From positions 333,663-397,662 of the forward strand of contig NZ_JADLZT010000004.1 of the NCBI RefSeq assembly GCF_015453285.1: 64,000 nucleotides of DNA. Reading direction: 5' to 3'. Positions within the stretch are counted from its first letter, which is position 1. Each line of letters opens with the position of its first letter. The notes under the pieces were generated by a model. That model was given only the letters and a program-made list of their open reading frames with translations. It had not been told where the DNA came from and made no database searches. The stretch comes from Lysobacter niastensis. Lineage in GTDB: Bacteria > Pseudomonadota > Gammaproteobacteria > Xanthomonadales > Xanthomonadaceae. Shown here one piece after another: positions 17,898-29,861 of this stretch. Made by a program: the position numbers and the translations under genes.

Positions 17898-18986
17898 TCA
17901 GTCCCGCATCACCACCGGCTCACATTCGATCTGCACCTGCGCCAGCACGGCGGAAGTTGCCGCATGGGTTCCGGCACCGAGCCCGGCTGCGGCGATGTCG
18001 GCCGTGAACACGCCGGCATCGAGCGCCGCCCCGACCGCCTTCTCGATGCAGTGCGCCTCGCTTTCCAGGCCGAGCGAATGACGCAACAGCAGCGCCGTGC
18101 TGAGGATCGTCGCATAGGGGTTGGCGATGCCGCGGCCTGCGATATCCGGGGCGGAGCCATGGATCGGCTCGTAGAGTCCCACCCGGCCTTCCCCCAGCGA
18201 AGCGGACGGCAGCAAGCCGAGCGAGCCGGCGAGCATCGATGCTTCATCGGTGAGGATGTCGCCGAACATGTTCTCGGTGACGATCACGTCGTACTCGCGC
18301 GGTTTTGCCAGCAGGTGCATCGCCATCGAATCGACCAGCTGATGCTCGAGCTCGATGTCCGGAAACTCGTCGCGCACCACGCGGGTCGCGACTTCGCGCC
18401 AGAGGCGCGAGGTTTCCAGTACGTTGGCTTTGTCCACGGAGGTCACGCGGCCGCGGCGGGTGCGGGCGAGTTCGCAGGCGCGGCGCACCACGCGTTCGAT
18501 CTCGGCCACGGTGTACTCGCACAGGTCGCTGGCGGAGTCGGCTGTCCGCTGCTTCTGTCCGAAGTAGATGCCGCCGGTGAGTTCGCGCACGACCACCAGG
18601 TCGACGCCGGTCAGAAGGTGCGGCTTGACCGGCGATGCGCCGAGCGCTGCGGGATGCGGTTTCACCGGGCGCAGGTTGGCGTACAGGCCAAGTGCCTTTC
18701 GGATCGCGAGCAGGCCCTGCTCGGGCCGCACGCTCGCTTTCGGGTCCGACCACTTGGGCCCGCCCACGGCGCCCAGCAGGATGGCATCGGCGCTTCGCGC
18801 CGCGTCCAGCGTCTGCTGCGGCAACGGCTCGCCGGTTGCATCGATGGCCGCGCCGCCGATCTGGTGCTCATGGAAGCGGAAGTCGTGGCCGTAACGCTCC
18901 GCGACGGCGCGCAGCACCTCCACCGCGGCGGCGGTGACCTCCGGACCGATGCCGTCACCCGGCAATACGACGATTTCAGCGCGCAT
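17898..18986 (-). CDS. leuB: 3-isopropylmalate dehydrogenase
   Basis: A 362-residue NAD-dependent beta-decarboxylating dehydrogenase, third step of leucine synthesis after LeuA and LeuCD. Landmarks: [16 protein letters not shown] at the N-terminus, [11 protein letters not shown], the substrate/NAD region [15 protein letters not shown], and the metal-binding block [14 protein letters not shown] followed by GLLPSASLG. Length is normal. The start overlaps the leuD 3' end by 11 bases. It is the last gene of the ten-gene operon; no strong terminator is visible in the 72 bases before the lipoprotein gene, which reads in the same direction. Confidence 0.96.
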   Translation of the reverse strand: MRAEIVVLPGDGIGPEVTAAAVEVLRAVAERYGHDFRFHEHQIGGAAIDATGEPLPQQTLDAARSADAILLGAVGGPKWSDPKASVRPEQGLLAIRKALGLYANLRPVKPHPAALGASPVKPHLLTGVDLVVVRELTGGIYFGQKQRTADSASDLCEYTVAEIERVVRRACELARTRRGRVTSVDKANVLETSRLWREVATRVVRDEFPDIELEHQLVDSMAMHLLAKPREYDVIVTENMFGDILTDEASMLAGSLGLLPSASLGEGRVGLYEPIHGSAPDIAGRGIANPYATILSTALLLRHSLGLESEAHCIEKAVGAALDAGVFTADIAAAGLGAGTHAATSAVLAQVQIECEPVVMRD

Positions 18987-19575
18987 GGCGTTGGCTCCTT
19001 TGATTGGATTCCTCGAAGCGTTGGATGGCGGGTGCCTGCCTGAGCAGGTAGCCGAGCTGGTCCACGCCTTCGAGCAGGCAGGTACGGGCGAAGGCGTCGA
19101 GCGGGAACCGCACACGCGTGCCGCCGGGCAACGTCACCGTCTGGCTGGCGATGTCGATCTGCAGTTCGATGCCCGGTCGGTCGATCAGCTCGTCGACGAC
19201 GGGCTCGTCGAGCACGATTGGCACCAGGCCGTTCTTCAGCGCGTTGCTGCGGAAGATGTCGGCTATCTCGGAGCTGATCACCGCGCGGACGCCCAGGTCG
19301 GCCAGCGCCCACGGCGCGTGCTCGCGCGAGGAGCCGCAACCGAAGTTGCGGCCGGCGACGAGGATGCGCGCGCCGATGTTCTCCGGCCGGTTGAACGGAA
19401 AGTCCGGATCCGGCGAGCCATCGGGCAGCGTGCGCCAGTCGCTGAAGGCGTGCTTGCCGAGTCCCTTGCGTTCGGTGGTGGTGAGGAATCGCGCCGGGAT
19501 GATCTGGTCGGTGTCGATGTTGCGCTCGCGCAGCACGACGGTGCGCGAGGTGAGTGTGGTGAAGGGCTGCATCAT
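18976..19575 (-). CDS. leuD: 3-isopropylmalate dehydratase small subunit
   Basis: A 199-residue swivel-domain subunit that pairs with LeuC to isomerise 2-isopropylmalate to 3-isopropylmalate. The family motifs [15 protein letters not shown] and the substrate-loop [20 protein letters not shown] are intact. Its ATG overlaps the leuC stop in an ATGA arrangement, so the two subunits are translationally coupled; a second ATG follows immediately, so either Met could start it. Confidence 0.96.
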   Translation of the reverse strand: MMQPFTTLTSRTVVLRERNIDTDQIIPARFLTTTERKGLGKHAFSDWRTLPDGSPDPDFPFNRPENIGARILVAGRNFGCGSSREHAPWALADLGVRAVISSEIADIFRSNALKNGLVPIVLDEPVVDELIDRPGIELQIDIASQTVTLPGGTRVRFPLDAFARTCLLEGVDQLGYLLRQAPAIQRFEESNQRSQRHAR

Positions 19576-21020
19576 GCGGTCTCCAGCTCGGCCATCGCGG
19601 AGTGGTCCGCCGGCTCGGTGGTCAGGTACGGCCGCGGATCGGTGATCTCCCCAGCGACCGCGCAGGCGGCGGCGGTCAGTGGCGAGGCGAGCACCGTGCG
19701 TGCGCCTTTGCCTTGGCGGCCCTCGAAGTTGCGGTTGCTGGTGGATACGGCGAGTTGTCCGGGCGCGACGATGTCGCCGTTCATCGCGATGCACATCGAA
19801 CATCCGGGCTCGCGCCATTCCGCGCCGGCCGCACGCACGATGCGATCGATGCCCTCGGACTCGGCGTCGCGCTTGACCTGCTCGGACCCGGGCACGACCA
19901 GCATCCGCACCCGCGGATGCACGCGGCGCCCGCGCAGCACGCGCGCGGCCTCGCGCAGGTCGGACAGTCTCGAATTGGTGCAGCTGCCGACGAACACCAC
20001 GTCGACCGGGCGCCCGGCGAGTTCCTGTCCCGGCTGCCATCCCATGTAGTCGCGAGCCTTGGCTTCGTCGCTGTCGGCATTGGCCGGAATCTGCGCGGCG
20101 ATGGCGCTGACCTGGCCAGGGTGCGTGCCCCACGTGACGGTCGGTTGGATGTCGCGCGCATCGATATGGACCTCGCGGTCGAAGCGGGCGCCGTCGTCGC
20201 TGTGGAACTCCGACCAGCGCGCAGCGGCCTGTTCGAAAGCTTCTCCATGCGGGACGCGCGGACGCCCGCGCAGGTAGTCGAACGTCACGTCGTCGGGCGC
20301 GATCAGCCCTGCGCGCGCGCCTGCCTCGATCGACATGTTGCACACCGTCATGCGCTGCTCCATGGACAGCGCCCGGATCGCCGAACCGCGGTACTCGATG
20401 ACATGACCGGTGCCGCCGTTGACGCCGATCACGCCGATCACGTGCAGGATCATGTCCTTGGCGCCGACACCGGGAGGGAGCTCGCCGTCGATGGTGATCG
20501 CCAGCGTCTTCGGCTTGCGCTGCAGCAGGCACTGCGTGGCCAGCACGTGGCCGACCTCGCTGGTGCCGATGCCGAAGGCGAGCGCACCGAACGCACCATG
20601 CGTGGCGGTGTGGCTGTCGCCGCAGACGATGGTCTGCCCCGGCTGTGTCAGTCCGAGCTCCGGCCCCATGACGTGGACGATGCCGCGCTGGGGGCTGTCG
20701 TAGTCGAACAGTTCCACGCCGAAGCGCGAGCAGTTCTCGCGGAGGCGATCAACCTGCGCGCGCGCTTCGTCGCTGGCGTAGGGACGCTGGCCATTGGCCT
20801 GCGGAGGCAGCGTCGGCGTGGAGTGGTCGAGCGTGCCCTTGGTGAGGTCCGGACGACGCACGGGCAGGCCGCGTGCCTCGAGCTCCGCGAACGCCTGGGG
20901 CGAAGTGACCTCGTGGATCAGGTGCAAGTCGATGTAGAGCACTGCCGGCGCCGCGTCGCTCTCCGGCGTGACGACGTGGGCATCCCACAGTTTGTCGAAC
21001 AGGGTTCTGGGTGTAGTCAT
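19572..21020 (-). CDS. leuC: 3-isopropylmalate dehydratase large subunit
   Basis: A 482-residue aconitase-type subunit carrying the [4Fe-4S] cluster. The cluster ligands are visible in [13 protein letters not shown] and in [10 protein letters not shown]; other blocks are [12 protein letters not shown] at the start, [19 protein letters not shown] and [11 protein letters not shown]. It starts 9 bases after the leuA stop. Confidence 0.97.
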   Translation of the reverse strand: MTTPRTLFDKLWDAHVVTPESDAAPAVLYIDLHLIHEVTSPQAFAELEARGLPVRRPDLTKGTLDHSTPTLPPQANGQRPYASDEARAQVDRLRENCSRFGVELFDYDSPQRGIVHVMGPELGLTQPGQTIVCGDSHTATHGAFGALAFGIGTSEVGHVLATQCLLQRKPKTLAITIDGELPPGVGAKDMILHVIGVIGVNGGTGHVIEYRGSAIRALSMEQRMTVCNMSIEAGARAGLIAPDDVTFDYLRGRPRVPHGEAFEQAAARWSEFHSDDGARFDREVHIDARDIQPTVTWGTHPGQVSAIAAQIPANADSDEAKARDYMGWQPGQELAGRPVDVVFVGSCTNSRLSDLREAARVLRGRRVHPRVRMLVVPGSEQVKRDAESEGIDRIVRAAGAEWREPGCSMCIAMNGDIVAPGQLAVSTSNRNFEGRQGKGARTVLASPLTAAACAVAGEITDPRPYLTTEPADHSAMAELETA

Positions 21021-21029
21021 GGGGAGGTC

Positions 21030-22579
<1,550 letters not shown>

Positions 22580-22583
<4 letters not shown>

Positions 22584-23704
22584 GCGTGGAGCTCCTCGTC
22601 GTGGGTGCGCGGGGCGGTGGCGGCGCGGGGCGTGCGTGGTGAAGGGGGAAAGGGGGAGAGCGTGGCGATGGCCGGCTCCGGCGGCGCGTGCATCGCCGAT
22701 TCGCGATGGCGCCGGCGCGGAAGGCGCGGCGCGCGAGGGCGCACGTCGGCCAGCAACTGCGCCAGCACACCCGCGTCGACATTTCCGCCGGAAACGACCG
22801 CGCATTTACGCCGCCCGGCGACGCGCCGGCCCGCGGCAAGCGCCAGCGCACCGGCGCCTTCGGCGATCACGTGCTCCTCCAGCGCAAGGCGCACGAGGGT
22901 CTCGCGCAGTTCGGCCTCGCGCACGACGACCACGTCGTCGAGCAGCTGTTCGAGCACCTGGAGGGTCAGGCGGCCGGGCTCCTTGACGCGCACGCCGTCG
23001 GCCAGCGTCGCTGCTGGCTCGCGCAGCGCGTGGTCGCCGTGCAGCGCTCGCCGCATCGAATCGACACCTTCGACCTGCGCACCGATCACGCGGATGCGCC
23101 GGGACGCTCGCGTCCCGGACAGGCACGTCGCTTTCAATGCCAGTGCGACGCCCGCCGCGAGGCCACCACCGCCGATCGGCACCAGAACGACATCGGGCGC
23201 GAGTGCGGCCAGTTCCAGTCCGACGGTTCCCTGGCCGGCGATGACATCGGGATCGTCGAACGCCGACAGCATCCGGTAGCCGTTCTGGCTCGCCAGTTCG
23301 GCGGCGAAGGCCTTTGCTTCGTCGAAGCTGTCGCCATGCAGGCGGATCGCCGCGCCCCAGTGGGCGACGCCGGCGATCTTGGTCTGCGGTGCGCCACGCG
23401 GCATCACCGTGATCGCGTTGACGCCGAGGCGGTAGGCGGCCCAGGCAAGGCCTTGCGCGTGGTTGCCCGCGGAGGCGGCGATCACCGGACGCATGTCGCC
23501 ACGCTCGCGGGCGGCCAGCAGTGCGTTGAGAGCGCCGCGCACCTTGTACGAACCAGTGCGCTGCAGGTTCTCGAGTTTCAGCCAGCAGCCGAAGCGCTCG
23601 GCATGATGCAGTGGCGTCGGTGGCAGGTAGCGGCGCAGGCGTGCCTGCGCCGCCAGTACGTCTGCGGCAGTCACCGTGGGATCGGATCGTACCCCGTCGT
23701 CCAT
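22580..23704 (-). CDS. ilvA: Threonine dehydratase (catalytic domain only)
   Basis: A 374-residue PLP enzyme converting threonine to 2-oxobutanoate, which starts the isoleucine branch. The PLP lysine is in [16 protein letters not shown], with the substrate loop [11 protein letters not shown] and the phosphate-binding tetraglycine [15 protein letters not shown]. The catalytic fold ends near residue 320. The remaining about 50 residues ([13 protein letters not shown] onward) are Pro/Arg/Thr-rich with no ACT-like regulatory domain, unlike the 500-residue IlvA of E. coli. Its place inside the ilv operon argues for biosynthesis rather than catabolism. It starts one base after the ilvE stop and overlaps leuA by 4 bases. 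Confidence 0.92.
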
Positions 23705-23705
23705 G

Positions 23706-24704
23706 TCAGACCGCCGTCAGCCAGGACGAGCGGCCCGGTTCCTCGCCGCGCACCACGCGCGCGTAGAGGGCTGACAGATCGCGCGTGACCGGGTTGTCGC
23801 CGTACTCGCGGCGGTCCAGTGCGCTGACGGGCGCCGTCTCGGCAGCGGTGCCGCAGAGGAAGACTTCATCGGCATCGAGCAGTTCGTGGTGCGTGACCGG
23901 GCGTGACTCCGCCCCGCTCAGCGCGATCAGCGTGTCGCGGGTGATGCCGGGCAGGGCGTCGCGATGCTCGACCGCGGTGACCTGGCCGTTGCGCACCATG
24001 AAGACATTGGCGCCGGTGCATTCCACGACCAGCCCGTCGCCGTCGACGAACAGGGCCTCGTCGAAGCCGCGTGCTTTGGCTTCGCGCTTGGCCAGGATCG
24101 AGTTGACGTAGCCGCCGCTGAGCTTCAGCGGTGGCAGTGACGTTGCCGGGTTTCGCCGCCACGGCGACACGGTCAGGCGCGTGCGTGCGCCGGACAGGTG
24201 CACGGGCTGCGCCATCGTCGCGACCATGAAGTGTTGTGTCAGCGGCGCGACATCCAGTCCCATGGAGCCGGTGCCGTACCACGCCAGCGGGCGGATGTAG
24301 GCATCGCGATGACCGTTGGCCCGCAGCGTCTGCACGATCGCACCGCGGGCGCCGGCTGCATCGAAGTCCAGGCCGAGCAGTTCGGCGCCCTTGCGCATGC
24401 GATCCAGGTGTTCGGGCAAGCGGAACACGGCCGAACCGCCGCCGGCCGCGCCGTCGCGTGTGGCATAGCTGCGGATGCCCTCGAACACGCCGGAGCCGTA
24501 GTGCAATGCATGCGTGGTCACCGGCGCCTGCAACCCGTCCGCCGGGACTAGGTCGCCGTCGAACCAGAGCAGGCCTGCCTCGCCCTTCGACTGGAGCGGG
24601 GGCGCAGGCGCTTTCAAGGGGGCAGCGAAGCCCGCGCCACCGGCGACACGACCGTGTCGCGACGAGGAGTGAGCGCGTTGCGGGTCCTGTGTCGTCATCG
24701 ACAT
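23706..24704 (-). CDS. ilvE: Branched-chain amino acid aminotransferase
   Basis: A 332-residue fold-type IV PLP aminotransferase for the last step of Ile, Val and Leu synthesis. The PLP lysine lies in PPLKLSGGYVNSILAKRE; THALHYGSGVFEGIRSY and DEVFLCGTAAETAPV are the other hallmark blocks. The N-terminal 40 residues (Ser/His/Ala-rich) precede the usual start of conservation and may be extra, so a downstream start is possible. It overlaps ilvM by 10 bases. Confidence 0.94.
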   Translation of the reverse strand: MSMTTQDPQRAHSSSRHGRVAGGAGFAAPLKAPAPPLQSKGEAGLLWFDGDLVPADGLQAPVTTHALHYGSGVFEGIRSYATRDGAAGGGSAVFRLPEHLDRMRKGAELLGLDFDAAGARGAIVQTLRANGHRDAYIRPLAWYGTGSMGLDVAPLTQHFMVATMAQPVHLSGARTRLTVSPWRRNPATSLPPLKLSGGYVNSILAKREAKARGFDEALFVDGDGLVVECTGANVFMVRNGQVTAVEHRDALPGITRDTLIALSGAESRPVTHHELLDADEVFLCGTAAETAPVSALDRREYGDNPVTRDLSALYARVVRGEEPGRSSWLTAV

Positions 24705-24931
24705 GGCGACACCTCCACCTCGAGGCAGTCGTAGAGCTTGGCGATCTGGCTCTGCAGCGTGTCGTCAGGGCGATCGCCTTCGACGGTCAGGCGCAGGTAC
24801 CAGCGGTCGCCATCGGCCTGCGCTTCGCCATCGACGGCGAGCGGACGGAAACCGCGACGCTCGGCGGCGCCCAGTACGCGCGCCAGCGCGCCTTCGGCCT
24901 GACGAAGCGTGAGATCAAGCTGGTAACGCAT
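24695..24931 (-). CDS. ilvM: Acetolactate synthase small subunit (IlvM type)
   Basis: A 78-residue single ACT domain (MRYQLDLTLRQAEGALARVL, ending CLEVEVSP). It is the short regulatory subunit of acetohydroxyacid synthase II. It overlaps the ilvG 3' end by 17 bases and the ilvE start by 10, and this nested arrangement confirms it as a real gene. Short IlvM-type subunits usually give an enzyme that is insensitive to valine; that property is inferred from the family. Confidence 0.9.
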   Translation of the reverse strand: MRYQLDLTLRQAEGALARVLGAAERRGFRPLAVDGEAQADGDRWYLRLTVEGDRPDDTLQSQIAKLYDCLEVEVSPCR

Positions 24932-26660
24932 GGCGGGAGTCCTCGGCTGGGGAGACGATGGCGGCCGATGCCGACCCCGGATCGAGTTCCGGGTCGAGCA
25001 TCTGCGCGTTGTTGTGGTTGGGCGGAACCAGCGGCCACACGTTGGCGGCCTGGTCGATGGCGACGTGCAGCAGTGCGGGGCCGGGCGCATCGAGCAACTG
25101 CTGCAACGCGTCCTCGACGCCATCGGCACGGTCGATGTGCAGCGCGCGGATGCCGAATGCGCTCGCGATCGCGCCGAAGTCGGGGTTGTCGGACAGGTCA
25201 ACCTCGGAATAGCGCTTGTCGAAGAACAGCTCCTGCCACTGCCGCACCATGCCGAGTGCCTGGTTGTCGAGCAGCACGATCTTGATCGGCAGCCTGTAGC
25301 GCGCGACCGTCGCCAGCTCCTGCACGTTCATCAGGAACGAGCCGTCGCCGCTGACGCAGATCACCCGTGCTGCGGGGCTCTCGAGCTGCGCACCGATCGC
25401 CGCGGGCAGGCCGAAACCCATCGCGCCGAGGCCGCCGCTGGTCAGATGCCGCCGCGGATCGCTGAAGTGCCAATGCTGCGCGACCCACATCTGGTGCTGG
25501 CCGACATCGCAGGCGACGACGGCTTCGGGCGCCAGTTCCGACAGGCGCTTGAGCAGCGCCGGCGCGTACACGCTGTCGCCGGGGGCGTCGTAGCGGGCTG
25601 CATGCTCGCGTGCGCGCTGCTGGCAAGCCGCTCGCCAGGCGCGACGCGCAGCACCGTTGCGGCCGTGCAGATGCGCCGCGCACGGCAGGGTCAGCGCGGT
25701 CAGCGTGGTACGGATGTCGCCGCGCACGCCGGCATCGGCGTGACGCAGCTTGCCGATCTCGCAGGCGTCGAGGTCCATGTGCACGACGCGCGCGTTGGGC
25801 GCGAACTCGGACAGCTTGCCGGTGGCGCGGTCGTCGAAGCGCGCACCGACGACGATCAGCAGATCCGACTCCTGCACCGCGAGGTTGGCGGCGCGGCTGC
25901 CGTGCATGCCGAGCATGCCGAGGCTGAGCGGATGCGCGGCCGGCAGCGCGCCCAGTCCCTTGAGCGTGAGCACCGTCGGGATCTGCGTGGCATCGACGAA
26001 GGTGCGGAACGCCGCGACCGCATCGCCGAGTGCGATGCCGCCGCCGCCATAGACCACCGGCCGCTGCGCCTGCGAGATCAGCGCGAGTGCGGCGTGCAGC
26101 GACGCGTCGATCGGAGCCGGCACCGGATCGCTGGGCAGCGGCGCATGCGCGGGCAGGTGCGACGCATCACCCACCTGCACGTCCTTGGGCAGGTCGATCA
26201 GCACCGGCCCGGGCCGGCCGGAGCGGGCGATGCGGAATGCCTCGGCGACCATGCGCGGCAGTTCATCGATTCGTCGCGCCAGGAAGCTGTGCTTGACGAT
26301 CGGCATCGTCATGCCGAACACGTCCAGTTCCTGGAAGGCATCGGTGCCCATCAGCGCGGTGGACACCTGCCCGGTGATGACCACCATCGGCACCGAGTCG
26401 AGCATCGCGTCGGCGATCCCGGTGACCAGGTTGGACGCACCGGGTCCTGAGGTCGCGACGCATACGCCGACTCGCCCGCTGGCTCGCGCATAACCATTGG
26501 CCGCGAAGGCGGCGCCCTGTTCGTGGCGGACCAGCACATGCTTGAGGTCCGACCCGTGCAGGGCGTCGTAGAAGGGCATGATCGCGCCGCCCGGATAACC
26601 GAACAGCGTGTCCACGCCCTCTGCGGCCAGCGCCTGGACCAGCCAGCGGGCACCGTTCAT
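24915..26660 (-). CDS. ilvG: Acetolactate synthase large subunit
   Basis: A 581-residue TPP- and FAD-dependent acetohydroxyacid synthase, shared first step for valine and leucine and second for isoleucine. The catalytic glutamate is in VRHEQGAAFAANGYARASG; the TPP motif runs from SGDGSFLMNVQELATVARY to VLLDNQALGMVRQWQ. The frame is intact, unlike the frameshifted ilvG of E. coli K-12. The start ATG shares one base with the ilvC stop (TGATG). Confidence 0.96.
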   Translation of the reverse strand: MNGARWLVQALAAEGVDTLFGYPGGAIMPFYDALHGSDLKHVLVRHEQGAAFAANGYARASGRVGVCVATSGPGASNLVTGIADAMLDSVPMVVITGQVSTALMGTDAFQELDVFGMTMPIVKHSFLARRIDELPRMVAEAFRIARSGRPGPVLIDLPKDVQVGDASHLPAHAPLPSDPVPAPIDASLHAALALISQAQRPVVYGGGGIALGDAVAAFRTFVDATQIPTVLTLKGLGALPAAHPLSLGMLGMHGSRAANLAVQESDLLIVVGARFDDRATGKLSEFAPNARVVHMDLDACEIGKLRHADAGVRGDIRTTLTALTLPCAAHLHGRNGAARRAWRAACQQRAREHAARYDAPGDSVYAPALLKRLSELAPEAVVACDVGQHQMWVAQHWHFSDPRRHLTSGGLGAMGFGLPAAIGAQLESPAARVICVSGDGSFLMNVQELATVARYRLPIKIVLLDNQALGMVRQWQELFFDKRYSEVDLSDNPDFGAIASAFGIRALHIDRADGVEDALQQLLDAPGPALLHVAIDQAANVWPLVPPNHNNAQMLDPELDPGSASAAIVSPAEDSRHALPA

Positions 26661-27685
26661 CACGCGGCCTCTTCCTGTTGTGCGCTGCGGGCATCGGCAG
26701 GGGTGGACTTGGCGGGCGTCGGCGCGTTGGCGAGCCACTTCATGTTGGCGCGCAGCTTCCTGCCGACGGCTTCGATGGGATGCTCGAGGTCGCCCTGCTT
26801 CAGCGCCTTGTATCGAGCGTTGCCCGCGGCGTATTCGGCAATCCATTGACGTGCGAACGTGCCGTCCTGGATCTCCGCCAGTACCTTCTTCATCTGCGCG
26901 CGAGTGTTGTCGTCAACCACGTAGGGGCCACGCGTCAGCGCGCCGTACTGCGCGGTCTCGCTGATGAACTCGTGCATGCGGGTGATGCCGCCTTCGTAGA
27001 ACAGGTCGACGATCAGCTTCAGTTCGTGCAGGCACTCGTAGTAGGCGACCTCCGGCTGGTAGCCGGCTTCCACCAGGGTCTCCCAGCCGGCCTGCACCAG
27101 CTTGGTCGCGCCGCCGCACAGCACGGCCTGCTCGCCGAACAGGTCGGTCTCGGTCTCTTCCTTGAACGTGGTCCGTATGGCGTTCTGGCGCGCGCCGCCG
27201 ATGCCGGCGCAATACGTCAGAGCAAGCGCTTCGGCATGACCGCTGCGGTCCTGGTGCACGGCATACACCGATGGCACGCCGCGGCCGATCTCGTACTCGC
27301 GGCGCACCAGCGCACCGGGGCCCTTGGGCGCGACCAGCACGACATCGAGATCCTCGCGCGGCGTGATCTGGCCGTAATGGACGTTGAAGCCGTGCGCGAA
27401 CAGCAGGCACGCGCCGTCGCGGATGTTCGGCTCGATGACCTCGCCGTAGAGCTGCGGCTGCACCATGTCCGGTGTCAGCACGGCGACGAGGTCGGCGTCC
27501 TTGACCGCGTCTGCAGGCGCCTTGACGGTGAAGCCGTCGGCCTTGGCCTTGATCTCGGTCGGTCCGCCCGGACGCAGCCCGACAGTGACGTCGAAGCCGG
27601 AGTCGCGAAGGTTGAGCGCATGGGCTCGGCCTTGGCTGCCGTAACCGACGATGGCGATGCGCGGGCGATGCGTGGTGCTGGTCAT
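26660..27685 (-). CDS. ilvC: Ketol-acid reductoisomerase
   Basis: A 341-residue class I enzyme, NADPH-dependent, acting after acetolactate synthase. The Rossmann motif is [20 protein letters not shown]; the Mg-binding and catalytic blocks [33 protein letters not shown] and [19 protein letters not shown] are intact. The N-terminus begins directly at the nucleotide fold and lacks the usual 10-15 residue lead. The C-terminal tail ([20 protein letters not shown]) is Ala/Ser-rich and probably disordered. Confidence 0.96.
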   Translation of the reverse strand: MTSTTHRPRIAIVGYGSQGRAHALNLRDSGFDVTVGLRPGGPTEIKAKADGFTVKAPADAVKDADLVAVLTPDMVQPQLYGEVIEPNIRDGACLLFAHGFNVHYGQITPREDLDVVLVAPKGPGALVRREYEIGRGVPSVYAVHQDRSGHAEALALTYCAGIGGARQNAIRTTFKEETETDLFGEQAVLCGGATKLVQAGWETLVEAGYQPEVAYYECLHELKLIVDLFYEGGITRMHEFISETAQYGALTRGPYVVDDNTRAQMKKVLAEIQDGTFARQWIAEYAAGNARYKALKQGDLEHPIEAVGRKLRANMKWLANAPTPAKSTPADARSAQQEEAA

Positions 27686-27720
27686 GGTGGTGTCCTGGTG
27701 AGTGTTCGAAAGGGACGTGC

Positions 27721-29463
27721 TCAGGCGGGGATCGGGTTGCGTGTTCCGTTGCTGGCTGTGCTGTCGATGAGCGTCGACGCGATGCGTCGGTCTGGCCCTG
27801 CATCGAGCGGACCCGGCGCGGTGACCGCGCCCCGCGATGCCGAGCCCACGGCGCGGGCGTACTTGGCGAGTGCGCCGGTGGTGACGCGCGGCGCAATGCG
27901 TGCGGCTTCGCGTGAACCGAGATCGGCGGCGACGTCGATGCGCCGCGTGGCCACGTCGATGCGGACGCGGTCGCCGTCACGCAGACGAGCGATCGGGCCG
28001 CCGCGGGCCGCCTCAGGCGCGATGTGGCCGACCATGAAGCCGTGCGTCGCACCGCTGAAGCGTCCGTCGGTGATCAGTGCGACGTCGTTCCCGAGGCCCT
28101 GGCCGACCAGCGCGGCGCTCACGGCCAGCATTTCGCGCATGCCGGGACCGCCGGCAGGGCCTTCGAAGCGGATCACCACGACGTCGCCGGCACGGATCGC
28201 GCGCGCCTGCACCGAGGCGAAGGCGGCTTCCTCCGAGTCGAACACGCGCGCAGGGCCTTCGAACGATTCGCGGCCGTGCCCGGCGAGCTTGACGATGCAA
28301 CCTTCCGGCGCGAGGTCGCCGTAAAGGATCGAATAGCCACCGCGCGGCTTGATCGGATCGCTCACCGGGCGCACCACGTCCTGATGGGCGGGCGAGGGCA
28401 CCTCGTCGAGTTCCTCGAAGAAGCTGCGGCCGGTGACCGTCGCGATGTCCTCGATCAGCCCGGCGGCACGCAGTTCGCGCGCGACCAGCGCCGTGCCGCC
28501 CTGCTCGAACATCTCCGCGGCGGTGTAGCGGCCGCCAGGCTTCAGGTCCGCGATGACCGGTGTCTGCGCGGCAGCCTCGAACTCTTCCAAGCCAAACGCG
28601 ACGCCGGCCTCATGCGCGATCGCCAGCAAGTGCAGCGCCGCGTTGGTGGAACCGGCCGTGGCCGAGACCGCGCGCGCCGCGTTCCGCAACGCGGCCTGAG
28701 AGAGAAGGGCGCGCGCTCCCTGCCCTCCGCTGTGCAACTGCTGTATGACCAGCGCGCCGCAGTGGCGGGCGGCACCGGCCTTTGCGGGGTGGATCGCCGG
28801 GATGTCGTTGAGTTGCAGTGGCGACAGGCCGAGGAACGTCAGCACCATCGCCATCGTGTTGGCGGTGAACTGTCCGCCGCAGGCACCGGCGCCCGGGCAG
28901 GCGTGCGATTCGATGCGATGCAGTTGCGCATCGTCGATGCGTCCGGCCGAGTGCGCGCCCACCGCCTCGAACACGTCCTGCACGGTCAGCGCCTTGTCGT
29001 CCTCGCCCGTCCGGCAATGCCCCGGCATGATCGTGCCGCCGTAGAGGATGACGGTCGGGATATCCAGCCGCGCTGCCGCCATCGCTGCCGCCGGAATGGT
29101 CTTGTCGCAGCCGACCAGCAGCACCATCGCGTCCAGGCAATGGCCGCTGACGGCGAGCTCGATCGAATCGGCGATGGTTTCGCGCGATGGCAGCGAGGCG
29201 CGCATGCCGTCGCTGCCCATCGCGATGCCATCGGTCACCGCGATCGTGTTGAACTCGATCGGGGTGCCGCCGTTTTCGGTCACGCCGGCGCGGACATGCT
29301 GGGCGAGGTCACGCAGCGTGAGGTTGCACGGCGACACGTCCGACCACGTGTGCACGACGGCGACCAGCGGCCGTGCGATCGCGGCATCGTCCAGGCCGGT
29401 GGCGCGCAACATCGCGCGTGCCGGGGCGCGAGCGGGACCTTGCTTGATGGCGTTGCTTCTCAC
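27721..29463 (-). CDS. ilvD: Dihydroxy-acid dehydratase
   Basis: A 580-residue IlvD/Edd-family dehydratase producing the 2-keto acids for Ile and Val. Cysteines at the cluster positions are seen in [33 protein letters not shown] and [16 protein letters not shown]. These spacings look like the [2Fe-2S] type of mycobacteria and plants rather than the E. coli [4Fe-4S] type; that subtype is inferred. It is the first structural gene of the operon, 40 bases after the attenuator hairpin. Confidence 0.95.
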   Translation of the reverse strand: MRSNAIKQGPARAPARAMLRATGLDDAAIARPLVAVVHTWSDVSPCNLTLRDLAQHVRAGVTENGGTPIEFNTIAVTDGIAMGSDGMRASLPSRETIADSIELAVSGHCLDAMVLLVGCDKTIPAAAMAAARLDIPTVILYGGTIMPGHCRTGEDDKALTVQDVFEAVGAHSAGRIDDAQLHRIESHACPGAGACGGQFTANTMAMVLTFLGLSPLQLNDIPAIHPAKAGAARHCGALVIQQLHSGGQGARALLSQAALRNAARAVSATAGSTNAALHLLAIAHEAGVAFGLEEFEAAAQTPVIADLKPGGRYTAAEMFEQGGTALVARELRAAGLIEDIATVTGRSFFEELDEVPSPAHQDVVRPVSDPIKPRGGYSILYGDLAPEGCIVKLAGHGRESFEGPARVFDSEEAAFASVQARAIRAGDVVVIRFEGPAGGPGMREMLAVSAALVGQGLGNDVALITDGRFSGATHGFMVGHIAPEAARGGPIARLRDGDRVRIDVATRRIDVAADLGSREAARIAPRVTTGALAKYARAVGSASRGAVTAPGPLDAGPDRRIASTLIDSTASNGTRNPIPA

Positions 29464-29503
29464 GAGCTCGTTTTCCTTCGGTGGAAAAACAAGCCGAAAA
29501 ACA

Positions 29504-29535
29504 AAGACCCCGCGCCTTTTCGGGCGCGGGGTCTT
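29504..29535 (-). terminator. Attenuator terminator of the ilv-leu operon
   Basis: A perfect 13-base-pair hairpin (29523-29535 with 29504-29516, loop of 6 bases) followed on the minus strand by TTGTTTTTC. It lies between the leader peptide stop (29568) and ilvD (29463), where an attenuator is expected. A competing pairing exists: 29582-29590, in the last codons of the leader, can pair with 29524-29532 of the terminator arm with one mismatch, which would prevent the terminator. Confidence 0.88.
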
Positions 29536-29548
29536 GGTGATTCGACCT

Positions 29549-29579
29549 GGGTTTGGTGGCGTCTTACTTACGCAAACCC
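29549..29579 (-). promoter_or_regulatory. Pause/anti-terminator-side hairpin of the ilv leader
   Basis: On the minus strand GGGTTTG (29573-29579, codons Gly-Phe of the leader) pairs with CAAACCC (29549-29555), 7 base pairs, enclosing the leader stop codon in a 17-base loop. It is compatible with the proposed antiterminator pairing 29582-29590/29524-29532, since it would sit inside that loop. Its role as a pause or spacer hairpin is inferred. Confidence 0.55.
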
Positions 29580-29756
29580 GTACTCCGCGCTGGAATGCCC
29601 GGTAATAAGTACGAGTACAAGAATGAGCGCGGCCGCGAGCGGCGCGAGCGTGATCAAGGTAAGGAGCGAGGCATCCATGCTGGCAGCGCGCAGCGCAACG
29701 GCCTGGCCATGGGGCCGGGTCATTGCGGTCTGTGTGTGATTGCTGCGCTGCGTCAT
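29568..29756 (-). CDS. Branched-chain-rich leader peptide of the ilv-leu operon
   Basis: This open frame encodes a 62-residue peptide whose C-terminal half is packed with regulated amino acids: between residues 31 and 51 there are nine Leu, three Ile and two Val, including the run LILVLVLI at 29604-29627. An internal ATG at 29678 would give a 36-residue peptide; neither start has a Shine-Dalgarno sequence. The first ATG (29756) lies 31 bases after a TTGACA box, so its mRNA would be almost leaderless. The peptide is not expected to have a function of its own; ribosome stalling on the Leu/Val/Ile codons would leave 29582-29590 free to form the antiterminator. Confidence 0.85.
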   Translation of the reverse strand: MTQRSNHTQTAMTRPHGQAVALRAASMDASLLTLITLAPLAAALILVLVLITGHSSAEYGFA

Positions 29757-29764
29757 GGTGTCGA

Positions 29765-29793
29765 GGTAATCATGCCCCTTCGCGGCATGTCAA
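29765..29793 (-). promoter_or_regulatory. Promoter of the ilv-leu operon
   Basis: A perfect -35 hexamer TTGACA lies at 29788-29793 on the minus strand, inside CTGTTGACA. The -10 element is unclear: with 16-18 base spacing it falls around GATTACCT (about 29764-29771), a poor match. Expected transcription start is at or within a few bases of the leader ATG at 29756. Confidence 0.6.
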
Positions 29794-29861
29794 CAGTTTC
29801 GTTTGTAACGTCGCAAAGGTGTGACCGGCGCACTGATAGGCCAGCTCACCCCTCCACCAAC

